Shown: positions 32,661 through 41,572, counted from the first letter of the stretch. The stretch: DNA of 41,597 bases from an uncultured Muribaculaceae bacterium (GCA_910587545.1 CAJUMI010000015.1:1-41597); one strand, 5' to 3'. The notes: generated by a model from the letters alone, not told the origin. Numbers and translations are program-made.

Positions 32661-34658
32661 ATGTCAGCTCATATCCATTATTCAACAGCCGAACTCGAAA
32701 ACGATCTCCGTTATCTCAGACTTCTATCCCGCTCGTTTCCGACCGTTGCGGCGGCAAGTACGGAAATCATCAACCTCGAAGCCATACTCAACCTGCCAAA
32801 AGGCACAGAGCATTTTCTGACAGACATCCACGGCGAATACGAGGCGTTCCAGCACGTGCTGAAAAACGCTTCCGGAACAGTCAAGCGCAAAGTCAACGAA
32901 ATATTCGGCAACAGCCTGCGCGAGTCGGAGAAAAAAGACCTCTGCACCCTGATCTACTATCCTCAGGAAAAGCTCGAACTCGTCAAAGCCCAAGAGGCCG
33001 ACATGAGCGAATGGTATGAGATCACCCTCAACCGCCTGGTAAAGGTCTGTCAGAGCGTATCGTCGAAGTACACCCGCTCCAAGGTCAACAAGGCGCTCCC
33101 CAAAGACTTCAGCTACATAATCCAGGAACTGCTCCACGAGACCGAGGCCGATCCCAACAAACACGCCTACTTCAACCAGATTATATCCACAATCATCTCT
33201 ACCCGCCGGGCCGACGCATTCATCATAGCGATGTGTAACCTCATCCAGCGCCTGGCCATCGACAGTCTGCATATCGTCGGCGACATCTACGACCGCGGTC
33301 CGGGAGCGCATATTATCATGGACACGATCTGCGACTACCACAACTTCGACATCCAGTGGGGCAATCACGACATACTCTGGATGGGAGCATTCGCAGGCAA
33401 CGACGCATGCATCGCCAACGTGCTGCGCATAGCTCTGCGCTACGGCAATCTCGACACCCTCGAAGAAGGCTACGGCATCAATCTGCTGCCTCTGGCCACT
33501 TTCGCAATGGAAACATATCCCAGACTCGACAACGGCATCTTCACGCCGCGCATCAACTGTTCGCGGCGCGTCTACTCCGAGAACGAGCTGAAGATCATAG
33601 CCCGCATGCACAAGGCCATCAGTGTGATCCAATGGAAACTCGAAGGCCGGATGATCAAGGATCATCCCGAGTATGCCATGCATGACCGCATGCTGCTCGA
33701 CAAGATAAACCGCACAGAAGGAACAGTCACCCTTGCCGACGGATCGGTATATCAGATGCTCGACACCGACTTTCCGACTGTCGACCCCTCAGATCCCTAC
33801 GAACTGACCGAAAAAGAAGTATCACTGCTCAAAGGCATACATCGCTCGTTTGTCATCTCTGAGAAACTGCGCAAACATGTCTACTGTCTGTTGCGCCACG
33901 GATCATTCTACCTCGCCCGCAACAACAACCTGATGTATCATGCCTCGATACCGCTCGAACCTGACGGATCATTCCGCGAGGTCACCGTGCTCGGCAAGCC
34001 ATATGCCGGCCGCCGGCTACTCGACCGCCTCGACGAACTCGTCCAGATAGCATGCCGTATAAACTCCGACGACCCCGAGCGCCCGCAGGCAGTGGATTAT
34101 ATGTGGTATCTATGGTGCGGGCCCGACTCTCCGCTCTTCGGCAAAGACCGCATGGCTACCTTTGAGCGTTATTTCATCGCCGACAAATCGACCCACGCCG
34201 AAGGCAAAGGCAACTACTATCATCTGATCGACGATGCCGCCATGTGTGACAAGATATTGACCGAATTCGGGCTCCCTACCGAAAGCTCCCACATCATCAA
34301 CGGCCATGTGCCCGTAAAGACCCTTAAAGGCGAAAATCCCGTCAAGGCCGACGGCAAATTGCTCGTCATCGACGGCGGCTTCTCAAAAGCCTATCAATCT
34401 ACTACAGGCATCGCCGGCTATACACTCGTATACCACAGTCGCGGCTTCCAGCTCGTGCAGCACGAGCCTTTCGAATCCCGCAAAAAAGCCATCGAGGAAG
34501 GTCAGGACATCATCTCCAACACTGTCCTCAGCGAGTTCAAAGCCCGTCGGCTTCTGGTCCGCGACACCGACAAAGGACGCGAACTTGCCTCTCAGGTCTG
34601 CGAGCTCAACAAACTCCTTGCAGCCTACCGCCGCGGCCTCATCCGCGAACAGGTCTGA
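32661..34658 (+). CDS. fbp: Fructose-1,6-bisphosphatase class III
   Basis: A gluconeogenic phosphatase that turns fructose 1,6-bisphosphate into fructose 6-phosphate. The 665-aa protein is of the class III type found in Firmicutes and Bacteroidetes and unrelated to the E. coli enzyme. Metallophosphoesterase motifs are clear: TDIHGEY at 54-60, GDIYDRGP at 207-214, GNHD at 234-237, and later NGHVPVKTLKGENPVKADGK. It overlaps nothing and probably shares the queA transcript. The 235-nt gap that follows holds weak hairpin-like sequence near 34690 and the next promoter. Confidence 0.96.
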   Translation: MSAHIHYSTAELENDLRYLRLLSRSFPTVAAASTEIINLEAILNLPKGTEHFLTDIHGEYEAFQHVLKNASGTVKRKVNEIFGNSLRESEKKDLCTLIYYPQEKLELVKAQEADMSEWYEITLNRLVKVCQSVSSKYTRSKVNKALPKDFSYIIQELLHETEADPNKHAYFNQIISTIISTRRADAFIIAMCNLIQRLAIDSLHIVGDIYDRGPGAHIIMDTICDYHNFDIQWGNHDILWMGAFAGNDACIANVLRIALRYGNLDTLEEGYGINLLPLATFAMETYPRLDNGIFTPRINCSRRVYSENELKIIARMHKAISVIQWKLEGRMIKDHPEYAMHDRMLLDKINRTEGTVTLADGSVYQMLDTDFPTVDPSDPYELTEKEVSLLKGIHRSFVISEKLRKHVYCLLRHGSFYLARNNNLMYHASIPLEPDGSFREVTVLGKPYAGRRLLDRLDELVQIACRINSDDPERPQAVDYMWYLWCGPDSPLFGKDRMATFERYFIADKSTHAEGKGNYYHLIDDAAMCDKILTEFGLPTESSHIINGHVPVKTLKGENPVKADGKLLVIDGGFSKAYQSTTGIAGYTLVYHSRGFQLVQHEPFESRKKAIEEGQDIISNTVLSEFKARRLLVRDTDKGRELASQVCELNKLLAAYRRGLIREQV

Positions 34659-34859
34659 AATGACATTCGTAAAAATAAAGCACACAGATCGCGGCACATC
34701 GCGTCTGCATCTGCCCGAATTCAAACAATTGTTATCCAGCTGTTTTATAGACACAATGTGTCACAGCCCTATTGTCCGGCGGTCGTTTTATCTCAAACCG
34801 CATCGCACCCGCACAAAATTTATTCACCCCTATTTAAAATCATTCTAAATAAATTTTAT

Positions 34860-34867
34860 TAATTTTG
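34860..34867 (+). promoter_or_regulatory. Candidate -7 element of the RIC-LuxR regulator gene
   Basis: TAATTTTG matches TAnnTTTG and lies 27 nt before the GTG start at 34894. The -33 is weak: TTTA at 34833-34836 is 23 nt upstream. The surrounding sequence is strongly AT-rich (34,815-34,866). Confidence 0.5.
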
Positions 34868-34893
34868 CGGCAGAAAACAGACCGATATTTATC

Positions 34894-35859
34894 GTGAGCG
34901 ACAATCAAACATCATTCACAGCTGAGCGGCCGATGCGCGAACTGATACGCTGCAACAGCGCCATTCTGATGGTTCTCAGCCGTTTTGACATCTCACTCGG
35001 ATTCGGCGACAAGACCGTCGCCGACGTATGCGCCGAAAACGATGTCGACGCTCCGACCCTGCTCGCTGTCGCCAATCTGATCAGCGGCCGCGACTACTCG
35101 GTTTCTGACATCAGCATAGACTCACTGACCGGCTATCTGCGTCGCGCCCACAGCTACTTCCTCGATTTCAGCCTTCCAGCCATCCGTCGCAAGCTGCTCG
35201 ACTCTATCGACTGCTCAGATGCCGACGGTCTTGCGTTTGTCGTCCTGCGCTATTTCGACGATTATGTCCGAGAAGTACGTGCCCACATGGAATATGAGGA
35301 CAACACCGTGTTCGCATATATTGACAGCCTCGTCAGCGGAGATCCGAAAGCCGCCGGATTCTCCATCAGTGACTTCGCCGAACATCACCGCCCCATGGAG
35401 TCGAAACTCGCCGAACTCAAGGACATACTCATACGCTACTGCCCCACCCGCCGCCGCGACATGTTCAACAGTGTGCTTTTCGACATCATCAACTGTGAAC
35501 AGGATCTTGCGTCACACTGCGCGGTCGAAGACACGCTGCTTGTGCCTGAAGTCCTCGAACTCGAGAGGCAAGGGCTATGCCGGCAATCCGCCCGAAGACA
35601 CGGCGATGACAGACAGGCTGCGGCCGACGCCGCGGCGGCTCCGTCTGTACTCAGCGCCCGCGAGCAACAGATCGTCAGCCTCGTAGCCCGAGGCCTTTCA
35701 AACAAAGAGATCGCCGACCGGCTCTGCATTTCCGTCCATACAGCGACAACCCACCGCCGCAATATCGTCGCCAAACTCGACATCCATTCCCAGGCCGGCC
35801 TCACAATCTACGCCATCGCCAACCACCTCGTCGACCTCAGCGAAGTCAAGACCGTCTGA
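34894..35859 (+). CDS. RIC/YtfE-like di-iron (hemerythrin-like) domain fused to LuxR-type DNA-binding domain
   Basis: A 321-aa predicted transcription regulator with a GTG start. Residues about 20-60 (ILMVLSRFDISLGFGDKTVADVC) resemble the ScdA_N/DUF542 start of RIC proteins but lack the paired cysteines. Residues 80-225 form a hemerythrin-like four-helix domain with a full ligand set by pattern: His86, His131, Glu135, His164 (or 165), His208, Glu212. E. coli YtfE uses His84, His129, Glu133, His160, His204, Glu208, so the spacing is nearly the same. After an Ala-rich linker (about 235-250), residues 252-312 are a LuxR HTH (LSAREQQIVSLVARGLSNKE, HRRNIVAKLDI). Inference: a one-component sensor of NO, oxygen, peroxide or iron-sulfur damage. 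It stands alone. The stop codon lies in repeat array C. Confidence 0.88.
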   Translation: MSDNQTSFTAERPMRELIRCNSAILMVLSRFDISLGFGDKTVADVCAENDVDAPTLLAVANLISGRDYSVSDISIDSLTGYLRRAHSYFLDFSLPAIRRKLLDSIDCSDADGLAFVVLRYFDDYVREVRAHMEYEDNTVFAYIDSLVSGDPKAAGFSISDFAEHHRPMESKLAELKDILIRYCPTRRRDMFNSVLFDIINCEQDLASHCAVEDTLLVPEVLELERQGLCRQSARRHGDDRQAAADAAAAPSVLSAREQQIVSLVARGLSNKEIADRLCISVHTATTHRRNIVAKLDIHSQAGLTIYAIANHLVDLSEVKTV

Positions 35860-35904
35860 CCGCCTAACAAGTCCGACTCGTCCGTCCGGTCCGACTTGTC
35901 CTAC
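35854..35904 (+). repeat. 9-bp periodic array, copy C (GTCCGACnn), overlapping a stop codon
   Basis: GTCCGAC, GTCCGTC, GTCCGAC and GTCCTAC start at 35871, 35880, 35889 and 35898, exactly 9 nt apart. A further unit GTCTGAC (35854-35860) holds the TGA stop of the RIC-LuxR gene. It lies between two converging genes. Confidence 0.75.
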
Positions 35905-35917
35905 AATCAGGAGACGG

Positions 35918-36316
35918 TCACATTTTCAAAACCTTTCTGACAGCGGGCGGAGCGGTGAAAAAGGCTACCGCAACGCCGGAGCAGTCTGCGGCAAAATCAT
36001 AGAGATCGCCCGAACGCCCGAGCCCCATTGCGACCTGAGCCACCTCATCCAGTGCTCCGAACGCAATCACTGCCGCGGCAAGCAGGTAAATAAACCTGCG
36101 CGTCAACGGCCGGCTGCGGTCGCTGCGCTGACGGTCGAAGACTATGGCGCCGTAAAGGCCGCCCATCATCACGGCATGGATAAGTTTGTCCAAGTGAGGG
36201 ATCGGCGGCATGGAACTATCGCCGAGCGGATCGGAGCACAAAGTCGCATAAAGCACGACGGAGAGCGTCAGCACCGACGGCCAGTAATGTCTTATAAAGT
36301 CTGAAATTTTATTCAT
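35918..36316 (-). CDS. VanZ-like family membrane protein
   Basis: A 132-aa membrane protein with about four helices and the VanZ-type line PHLDKLIHAVMMGGLYGAIVF, then FGALDEVAQVAMGLGRSGDLYDFAADCSGVAVAF, as in the family. VanZ relatives are linked to glycopeptide tolerance and envelope functions in Gram-positives; the Bacteroidales role is unknown. Its start overlaps the previous gene by 8 nt, so it is translated from the same transcript as the small basic protein and the NSS transporter. Confidence 0.85.
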   Translation of the reverse strand: MNKISDFIRHYWPSVLTLSVVLYATLCSDPLGDSSMPPIPHLDKLIHAVMMGGLYGAIVFDRQRSDRSRPLTRRFIYLLAAAVIAFGALDEVAQVAMGLGRSGDLYDFAADCSGVAVAFFTAPPAVRKVLKM

Positions 36317-36599
36317 TGGCTGGTTCGTCGAGATAGTTGCGTTCGCGAGGCTTGCGCGGCTCCTTACGAACTGTATTCTTCTTTTTTCTGTATTTCTTGC
36401 TTGTCGTGGAGTCTGAGCGATGTGAGCGCTCGGCTTGGATGACAGCCGTTATGCTGTCGCAGACTTCAGAAGTGACAGTCTGCGGATTTTGCGCGCCGCA
36501 GCTGCGGCCGAGCAGCACAGCCGCGATAACCGCGACGGCAATCAGCAGGGCGGCCAGTGAGGCGAGTTCGCCCGATGAGAGTTTCGATCCGGCAGACAT
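36309..36599 (-). CDS. Small membrane protein with basic C-terminal tail
   Basis: A 96-aa protein from the ATG at 36599. One N-terminal helix at about 12-32 (LASLAALLIAVAVIAAVLLG) is followed by a strongly basic tail (KKYRKKKNTVRKEPRKPRE) ending RNYLDEPANE. I do not recognise a functional family. The start overlaps the transporter stop as TGATG, and its end overlaps the VanZ-like start by 8 nt; this tight overlap is the main reason to believe it is a real gene. A longer in-frame version reaching 36743 is unlikely, since it would sit inside the transporter gene. Confidence 0.75.
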   Translation of the reverse strand: MSAGSKLSSGELASLAALLIAVAVIAAVLLGRSCGAQNPQTVTSEVCDSITAVIQAERSHRSDSTTSKKYRKKKNTVRKEPRKPRERNYLDEPANE

Positions 36600-37978
36600 C
36601 AGACAAATTTTGAAATCATTATGGCGGCTATTAGCAACGGCGCGGCATAGCGGATGATGAACAGGACGGCCGAGATGACACGCGAGCGATTGGTACCTTT
36701 GTTGGTAAGTTCGTCGCGCAGCAGACCTTTGGGTGCGAACCAACCGACATAAATACAGACACCCATCGACACCAGCGGCAGCATGACGTTGGTGGTGAAT
36801 GCATCTAACAAGTCAAAAATTGTCATACCAATTATCTTTACATCAGACAGCGATCCGAACGACAACGAGCACACCGCGCTAAGCACAAACAGAGGCAGCA
36901 TCACCACGAGACACGCCTTGACCCGCGACATGCGGAAACGGTCCTGCATGAAGGCGATCGACACTTCGGCGATGGAGACCGTCGACGTCAGAGCCGCCAC
37001 AAAAAGCAGCAGGAAAAATATTATCGACCATAAATCTGTGGCAGGCAATTGGGCGAACACTTCAGGCAAGGTGACGAAGACAAGCGTGGCACCTTCGAGC
37101 GGATGACGGTCGAGACCGAAGGTCGTTACCGCCGGAAATATGATGCAGCCCATCATCACGGCCACGAGCAGACTCATCAGCGAGACTATGACCGAAGTGC
37201 GGGTCAGACGCGTATCGGCCGGATAATATGATGAGTATGTGATCAGAATGCCCATACCGAGCGACAGCGAGAAAAATGTCTGCCCCAGGGCGTTGATGAC
37301 AGTCGAAGCGTCGATTTTCGAAAAGTCGGGCGAAAGGAAAAAACTCAGACCCGCCCCTGCACCGGGCAGACTCAGCGTCACGGCACACAGAGCCAGCAAC
37401 AGCACGAAAAGCAGAGGCATCATGATGTTTGACAGCCGTTCGATGCCCTTCTGCACGCCGCCGAGAAGCACGATTATATTGATCACGATAACGGCGTAGG
37501 TGAATATCAACGGAGAGATGTCAGAGCATATATACCGATTCATACGCTCGGCAAACACAGCGTCGGCATCGGCGATGTCGCCGCCCTGCTCAAGCGCGGC
37601 GCCGACTTCATAGAGATTACCCGTTATCGACTGCCATAGGTATTCGGCAGTCCATCCCGCCACTACCATATAATAACTCAAGATCAGATATGACGCCAAT
37701 ATGGCGAAAGCTCCCACTATCCACCAGGCTTTGCCCGGCGTCAGACGGCGGAACACTCCGACGGCATCGCTGCGCCCCCCGCGGCCGAGCGAGAACTCGG
37801 CAAGCATAACCGGCACTCCTAATATAAACACACATGCTATGTACAACAGCAGAAAAGCCGCGCCGCCGTTGGCCTGAGTTTCGGCAGGGAAGCGCCAAAC
37901 ATTGCCGAGACCTATCGCCGACCCCACGGTAGCGGCAATAAGCCCGATCTTTGATCCGAATTGTGATTTCGCAGACAT
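36599..37978 (-). CDS. Sodium-dependent neurotransmitter-symporter (NSS/SNF) family transporter
   Basis: A LeuT-fold Na+ symporter, probably for an amino acid or amine. The 459-aa protein has 11-12 helices. TM1 carries the signature VGSAIGLGNVWRFP (about 18-31) that binds Na+ and substrate. Later lines LGQTFFSLSLGMGILITYSSY (TM6) and FFLLLFVAALTSTVSIAEVS (TM8) fit the family. It is the first gene of a three-gene unit with a good promoter upstream. The substrate cannot be read from the sequence. Confidence 0.94.
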   Translation of the reverse strand: MSAKSQFGSKIGLIAATVGSAIGLGNVWRFPAETQANGGAAFLLLYIACVFILGVPVMLAEFSLGRGGRSDAVGVFRRLTPGKAWWIVGAFAILASYLILSYYMVVAGWTAEYLWQSITGNLYEVGAALEQGGDIADADAVFAERMNRYICSDISPLIFTYAVIVINIIVLLGGVQKGIERLSNIMMPLLFVLLLALCAVTLSLPGAGAGLSFFLSPDFSKIDASTVINALGQTFFSLSLGMGILITYSSYYPADTRLTRTSVIVSLMSLLVAVMMGCIIFPAVTTFGLDRHPLEGATLVFVTLPEVFAQLPATDLWSIIFFLLLFVAALTSTVSIAEVSIAFMQDRFRMSRVKACLVVMLPLFVLSAVCSLSFGSLSDVKIIGMTIFDLLDAFTTNVMLPLVSMGVCIYVGWFAPKGLLRDELTNKGTNRSRVISAVLFIIRYAAPLLIAAIMISKFV

Positions 37979-37998
37979 ATAAACACCTTGTATCCCTG

Positions 37999-38030
37999 CA
38001 AAATTATGTAAAATAAGTGATTGTTACAAC
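37999..38030 (-). promoter_or_regulatory. Bacteroides-type promoter for the NSS transporter unit
   Basis: On the minus strand GTTG (38030-38027), 20 nt, TAATTTTG (38006-37999). The -7 is a perfect match and the spacing is ideal. The leader to ATG 37978 is about 15 nt. Confidence 0.7.
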
Positions 38031-38131
38031 CCCATGGTCTATCCATAACAAAAAAACAGTAAATTTGACTTCGTCCTATACACTCTCGCTCGGCAAAATA
38101 AAATAAATTTTCTTTTGCGCTCACTTATTCG

Positions 38132-38139
38132 TAAATTTG
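38132..38139 (+). promoter_or_regulatory. Candidate -7 element of the tricorn-like protease gene
   Basis: TAAATTTG matches the consensus, with TTTT 20 nt upstream (38108-38111). It gives a leader of about 65 nt. A second TAAATTTG at 38060-38067 on the same strand is less likely because it has no -33. Confidence 0.5.
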
Positions 38140-38212
38140 CATATTACAGTAGATGGCCGGTGCTTACAGAGGGTCGGTCTGATGATATAAATAACTTCAA
38201 ACATATAATCCG

Positions 38213-41200
38213 ATGAAAAAACTTTTTCTGTCGTTAGCACTAATGGCCCCTGTCGCCGCGGCGGCGGTGACTCCCCTGTGGATGCGCGACGCCCGCATCT
38301 CGCCTGACGGAAGCCGGATAGCTTTCACCTACAAGGGCGATATCTGGACAGTGCCGGTCAGCGGTGGCAATGCAATCCGCGTGACAGCCACACCCGATTA
38401 CGAAGCCAACCCCGTATGGAGTCCCGACAGCCGTCGTCTGGCCTTTGCAGGCGACGCGTCAGGCAATTTCGACGTATATATCGTCGATGCCATCGGCGGC
38501 GCTCCCCAACGTCTGACCTTCAACTCCGCCTCTGAAATCCCCGAGTCGTTCTCGCCCGACGGCAAGAGTGTGCTGTTCTCGGCCTCGATCCAGGATCCAG
38601 CTGAAAGCGCAGTGTTCCCTACTGGCCGCATGACCGAACTTTATTCCGTGCCGGCGGCAGGGGGACAGCTCACGCAGTTGCTCGCCACTCCGGCAAGATC
38701 GGTCAGCTTTATTCCGGGCGGCAACGGATCATTTGTCTATCAGGACGTCAAAGGTCACGAGGACGAATGGCGCAAGCATCACACATCATCGGTGACACGC
38801 GACGTATGGCTCTACGATGACAAGACCGGACGCCACACCAATCTGACCGCCCGCGGCGGCGAGGACACCAATCCGGTGGCCAAAGCCGACGGTTCGGGCT
38901 TCATCTTCCTCAGCGAGCGCAACGGCTCGACGGTCAACGTCTATGAAGCATCGTTCGACTCGCCGGCCAACGCCAAGGCTATTACATCGTTTGCCACCCA
39001 CCCTGTCCGCTTCCTCTCCCGGGCCGACAACGGCACACTCGCCTTTACTTACGACGGCGAACTTTATACGATGAAGCCCGGAGCCGCACCGGTCAAGGTG
39101 GCCGTCAGTCTTATCGACAGCGACACCAATCCCAAACGCCGCCTCAATGTCGCAGGTACCCGCGGAGCCGTGGCATCGCCCGACGGCAAGTCAGTGGCAT
39201 TTATCTATCGCGGCAATGTGTTTGTCACCTCGGTCGAGTATCCGACAACCAAACAGATCACCTCTACACCCGAAGCCGAAGGCTCCGTCACATGGTCGCC
39301 AGACTCCAAAGCCCTGATCTATACATCCGAACGCGACGGCAAATTCAACATCTACCGCGCCACTATCGCACGCGAAGGCGAAGAACCCAATTTCGCCAAC
39401 GCAACCCTGATCAAAGAAGAACCGCTCTTCAAACCCGACGGCCACGAACGAACCATGGCCGAGTTTTCGCCCGACGGCAAGAAGCTCGCATTCATACTCG
39501 ACCGCACCAAACTCGCAGTCAAGGATATGGAGACCGGCAAAGTGAAGGAACTCACCGACGGCTCGACCCACCGCCAGCGCGGCGGCGGTTTCGGCTACTC
39601 ATGGTCGCCCGACTCCCGATGGATCGCGTTTGATATCGTCGACCGCATGCACGACCCCTATTATGACATAGCCCTCATCAACGTCGAGGACGGAACGATG
39701 ACCAACCTTACAAACAGCGGCTACTTTGACGAAGGCCCGGTATGGGCAATGGACGGCAATGCACTCGTCTTTGCATCTGAGCGCTACGGCATGCGCAACC
39801 ACGCATCATGGGGATCAGAGATGGATGTCATGATCGTCTTCCTGAACCGCGATGCCTACGACCGCTTCCGTCTCTCGCCCGAGGATTATGCGATAGTCAA
39901 GGATCTTGACAAGAAGAACAAAAAATCTTCCGACAGAAAAAGCGACGGCAAAGACAACAAGAAGGACAGTAAAAAAGACGACAACGCCGACAACGAGGAT
40001 GAAAAGATCATCAATGTCGAGCTCGGCGGCATCGAGGACCGCGTGATGCGCCTCACACCGATGTCGTCGGATCTTTCGTCGTACATCATCACCGGCGACG
40101 GCGAGACTCTCTACTATATAAGCAACGGCCCCGACAAAAGACAACTATGGAAGATCGGGCTGCGCAAAGACGAGGTCAAACTCGTAGGAAACATCGACGG
40201 AGCATCGTCGCTGAGCTCGTCGGCCGACGGCAAGACGCTGTTTGCCTTCGGGTCATCAATGAAAAAACTCGATCCCAAGACCGACAAACTGACACCGATC
40301 ACCGCCAAAGCTACGATGGATCTTGATCCGGCCGCCGAACGGCAATTCATGTTCGACAACATATCACGCGAAGTCAAGGAGCGCTTCTACACGGCCGATC
40401 TCCACGGAGTCGACTGGGCGATGATGACCGAGGCCTACCGCAAGTTCCTGCCTCACATCAACAACAACTATGACTTTGCCGAACTTGTCAGCGAATGGCT
40501 CGGCGAACTCAACGTCAGCCACACCGGCGGACGCTACTCCGGCCGCTCGGCCTCCCTTTCCGACGACCGCACAGCCGCTTTAGGCCTCATCTTTGATCTC
40601 GACCATCAGGGAAACGGACTCAAAGTCGCCGAAATCATCGCCAAGGGGCCGTTTGACCGCGCATCCTCGCAGTTGCGCCCGGGCTATATCATTGACTGCA
40701 TCGACGGTCAGCCTGTGGCCTTCAACTCCGATTTCATCTCCGTTCTCAACAATAAGATCGGCCGCAAGACACTTGTATCGTTCTTCAACCCCGCCGACGG
40801 TCGCATTATCGAGGAAGTGATACAGCCTATCACCGCGTCAAAGCAGAACGATCTGCTCTATGACCGCTGGGTGAAAGCCCGTGCCGCCCAGGTCGACAGC
40901 CTCAGCGGCGGCCGCCTCGGCTATGTCCATATCAAATCGATGGGCGACGACTCGTTCCGCAAGGTCTACTCCGACGTTCTCGGCCGCTACAACGACCGCG
41001 AAGGCATCGTCATAGACATACGTTGGAACGGCGGCGGCCGTCTCCACGAGGATATCGAGGTTCTTTTCAGCGGCAAGAAATATTTCACTCAGGAGATACG
41101 CGGCGACAAGACATGCGACATGCCGTCGCGACGCTGGAACAAGCCGTCGATCATGGTGATGAGTGAGGCATGCTACTCCAACGCCCACGGCACACCCTGG

Positions 41201-41470
41201 GTCTACAGCCACCGGGGCCTCGGTAAGCTCGTCGGCATGCCCGTGCCGGGCACGATGACCTCGGTCAACTGGGTGACGATGCAGGATCCGTCGCTGATCT
41301 TCGGCATACCGGTGGTAGGCTATCGCCTCGCCGACGGATCGGTTCTCGAAAATCAGCAGCTCGAGCCTGACATCAAAGTCGCCAATGATCCGGCAACAGT
41401 TGTCCGCGGCGAGGACACCCAGCTCCGCACGGCCGTCGAGGAACTTCTACGCGAGATCGACAGGAAATAA
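38213..41470 (+). CDS. Tricorn-like protease with beta-propeller, PDZ and S41 domains, exported
   Basis: A large exported serine protease of the tricorn/S41 type, 1,085 aa. A signal peptide covers about 1-18 (LFLSLALMAPVAAA). Residues about 25-555 hold PD40/WD40-like propeller repeats (ISPDGSRIAFTYKGDIW, WSPDSRRLAFAGD, WSPDSKALIYTSERDGKFNI). A charged Lys/Asp linker at about 563-603 (KKNKKSSDRKSDGKDNKK) separates a second propeller part. The C-terminal half has a PDZ domain (about 785-870) and the S41 core with His770 in NVSHTG and Ser989 in EACYSNAHGTP as the likely catalytic pair. Tricorn proteins degrade peptides; exported Bacteroidales versions may act on periplasmic or imported oligopeptides. 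It stands alone and ends at a strong terminator. Confidence 0.92.
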   Translation: MKKLFLSLALMAPVAAAAVTPLWMRDARISPDGSRIAFTYKGDIWTVPVSGGNAIRVTATPDYEANPVWSPDSRRLAFAGDASGNFDVYIVDAIGGAPQRLTFNSASEIPESFSPDGKSVLFSASIQDPAESAVFPTGRMTELYSVPAAGGQLTQLLATPARSVSFIPGGNGSFVYQDVKGHEDEWRKHHTSSVTRDVWLYDDKTGRHTNLTARGGEDTNPVAKADGSGFIFLSERNGSTVNVYEASFDSPANAKAITSFATHPVRFLSRADNGTLAFTYDGELYTMKPGAAPVKVAVSLIDSDTNPKRRLNVAGTRGAVASPDGKSVAFIYRGNVFVTSVEYPTTKQITSTPEAEGSVTWSPDSKALIYTSERDGKFNIYRATIAREGEEPNFANATLIKEEPLFKPDGHERTMAEFSPDGKKLAFILDRTKLAVKDMETGKVKELTDGSTHRQRGGGFGYSWSPDSRWIAFDIVDRMHDPYYDIALINVEDGTMTNLTNSGYFDEGPVWAMDGNALVFASERYGMRNHASWGSEMDVMIVFLNRDAYDRFRLSPEDYAIVKDLDKKNKKSSDRKSDGKDNKKDSKKDDNADNEDEKIINVELGGIEDRVMRLTPMSSDLSSYIITGDGETLYYISNGPDKRQLWKIGLRKDEVKLVGNIDGASSLSSSADGKTLFAFGSSMKKLDPKTDKLTPITAKATMDLDPAAERQFMFDNISREVKERFYTADLHGVDWAMMTEAYRKFLPHINNNYDFAELVSEWLGELNVSHTGGRYSGRSASLSDDRTAALGLIFDLDHQGNGLKVAEIIAKGPFDRASSQLRPGYIIDCIDGQPVAFNSDFISVLNNKIGRKTLVSFFNPADGRIIEEVIQPITASKQNDLLYDRWVKARAAQVDSLSGGRLGYVHIKSMGDDSFRKVYSDVLGRYNDREGIVIDIRWNGGGRLHEDIEVLFSGKKYFTQEIRGDKTCDMPSRRWNKPSIMVMSEACYSNAHGTPWVYSHRGLGKLVGMPVPGTMTSVNWVTMQDPSLIFGIPVVGYRLADGSVLENQQLEPDIKVANDPATVVRGEDTQLRTAVEELLREIDRK

Positions 41471-41490
41471 ACGCAACGCCTGGCAACCAC

Positions 41491-41533
41491 AACGAGGCAG
41501 TGATGTAACACATTCACTGCCTCGTTATTTTTT
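41491..41533 (+). terminator. Rho-independent terminator of the tricorn-like protease gene
   Basis: AACGAGGCAGTGA (41491-41503) pairs perfectly with TCACTGCCTCGTT (41514-41526), 13 bp around a 10-nt loop, followed by ATTTTTTG. It starts 20 nt after the stop codon. Confidence 0.9.
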
Positions 41534-41553
41534 GAACTCGTTTTAATCAATGA

Positions 41554-41572
41554 TTCGGTAAAAATTACCGAA
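41554..41572. repeat. Short perfect palindrome at the window end
   Basis: TTCGGTAA (41554-41561), AAA, TTACCGAA (41565-41572). An 8-bp inverted repeat with a 3-nt centre in AT-rich sequence, outside any gene. It could be an operator for a gene starting beyond the window, or a small hairpin. Confidence 0.4.

Noticed and set aside
32724..33683. Long open frame (about 319 codons) antisense to fbp
   Set aside because: It lies wholly inside a well-conserved enzyme gene; GC-rich codon structure keeps the opposite frame open. No family signature was seen in its translation.
36600..36743. Longer start for the small basic membrane protein
   Set aside because: The extra 48 residues lie inside the transporter gene and look like a shadow frame; the TGATG overlap supports ATG 36599.
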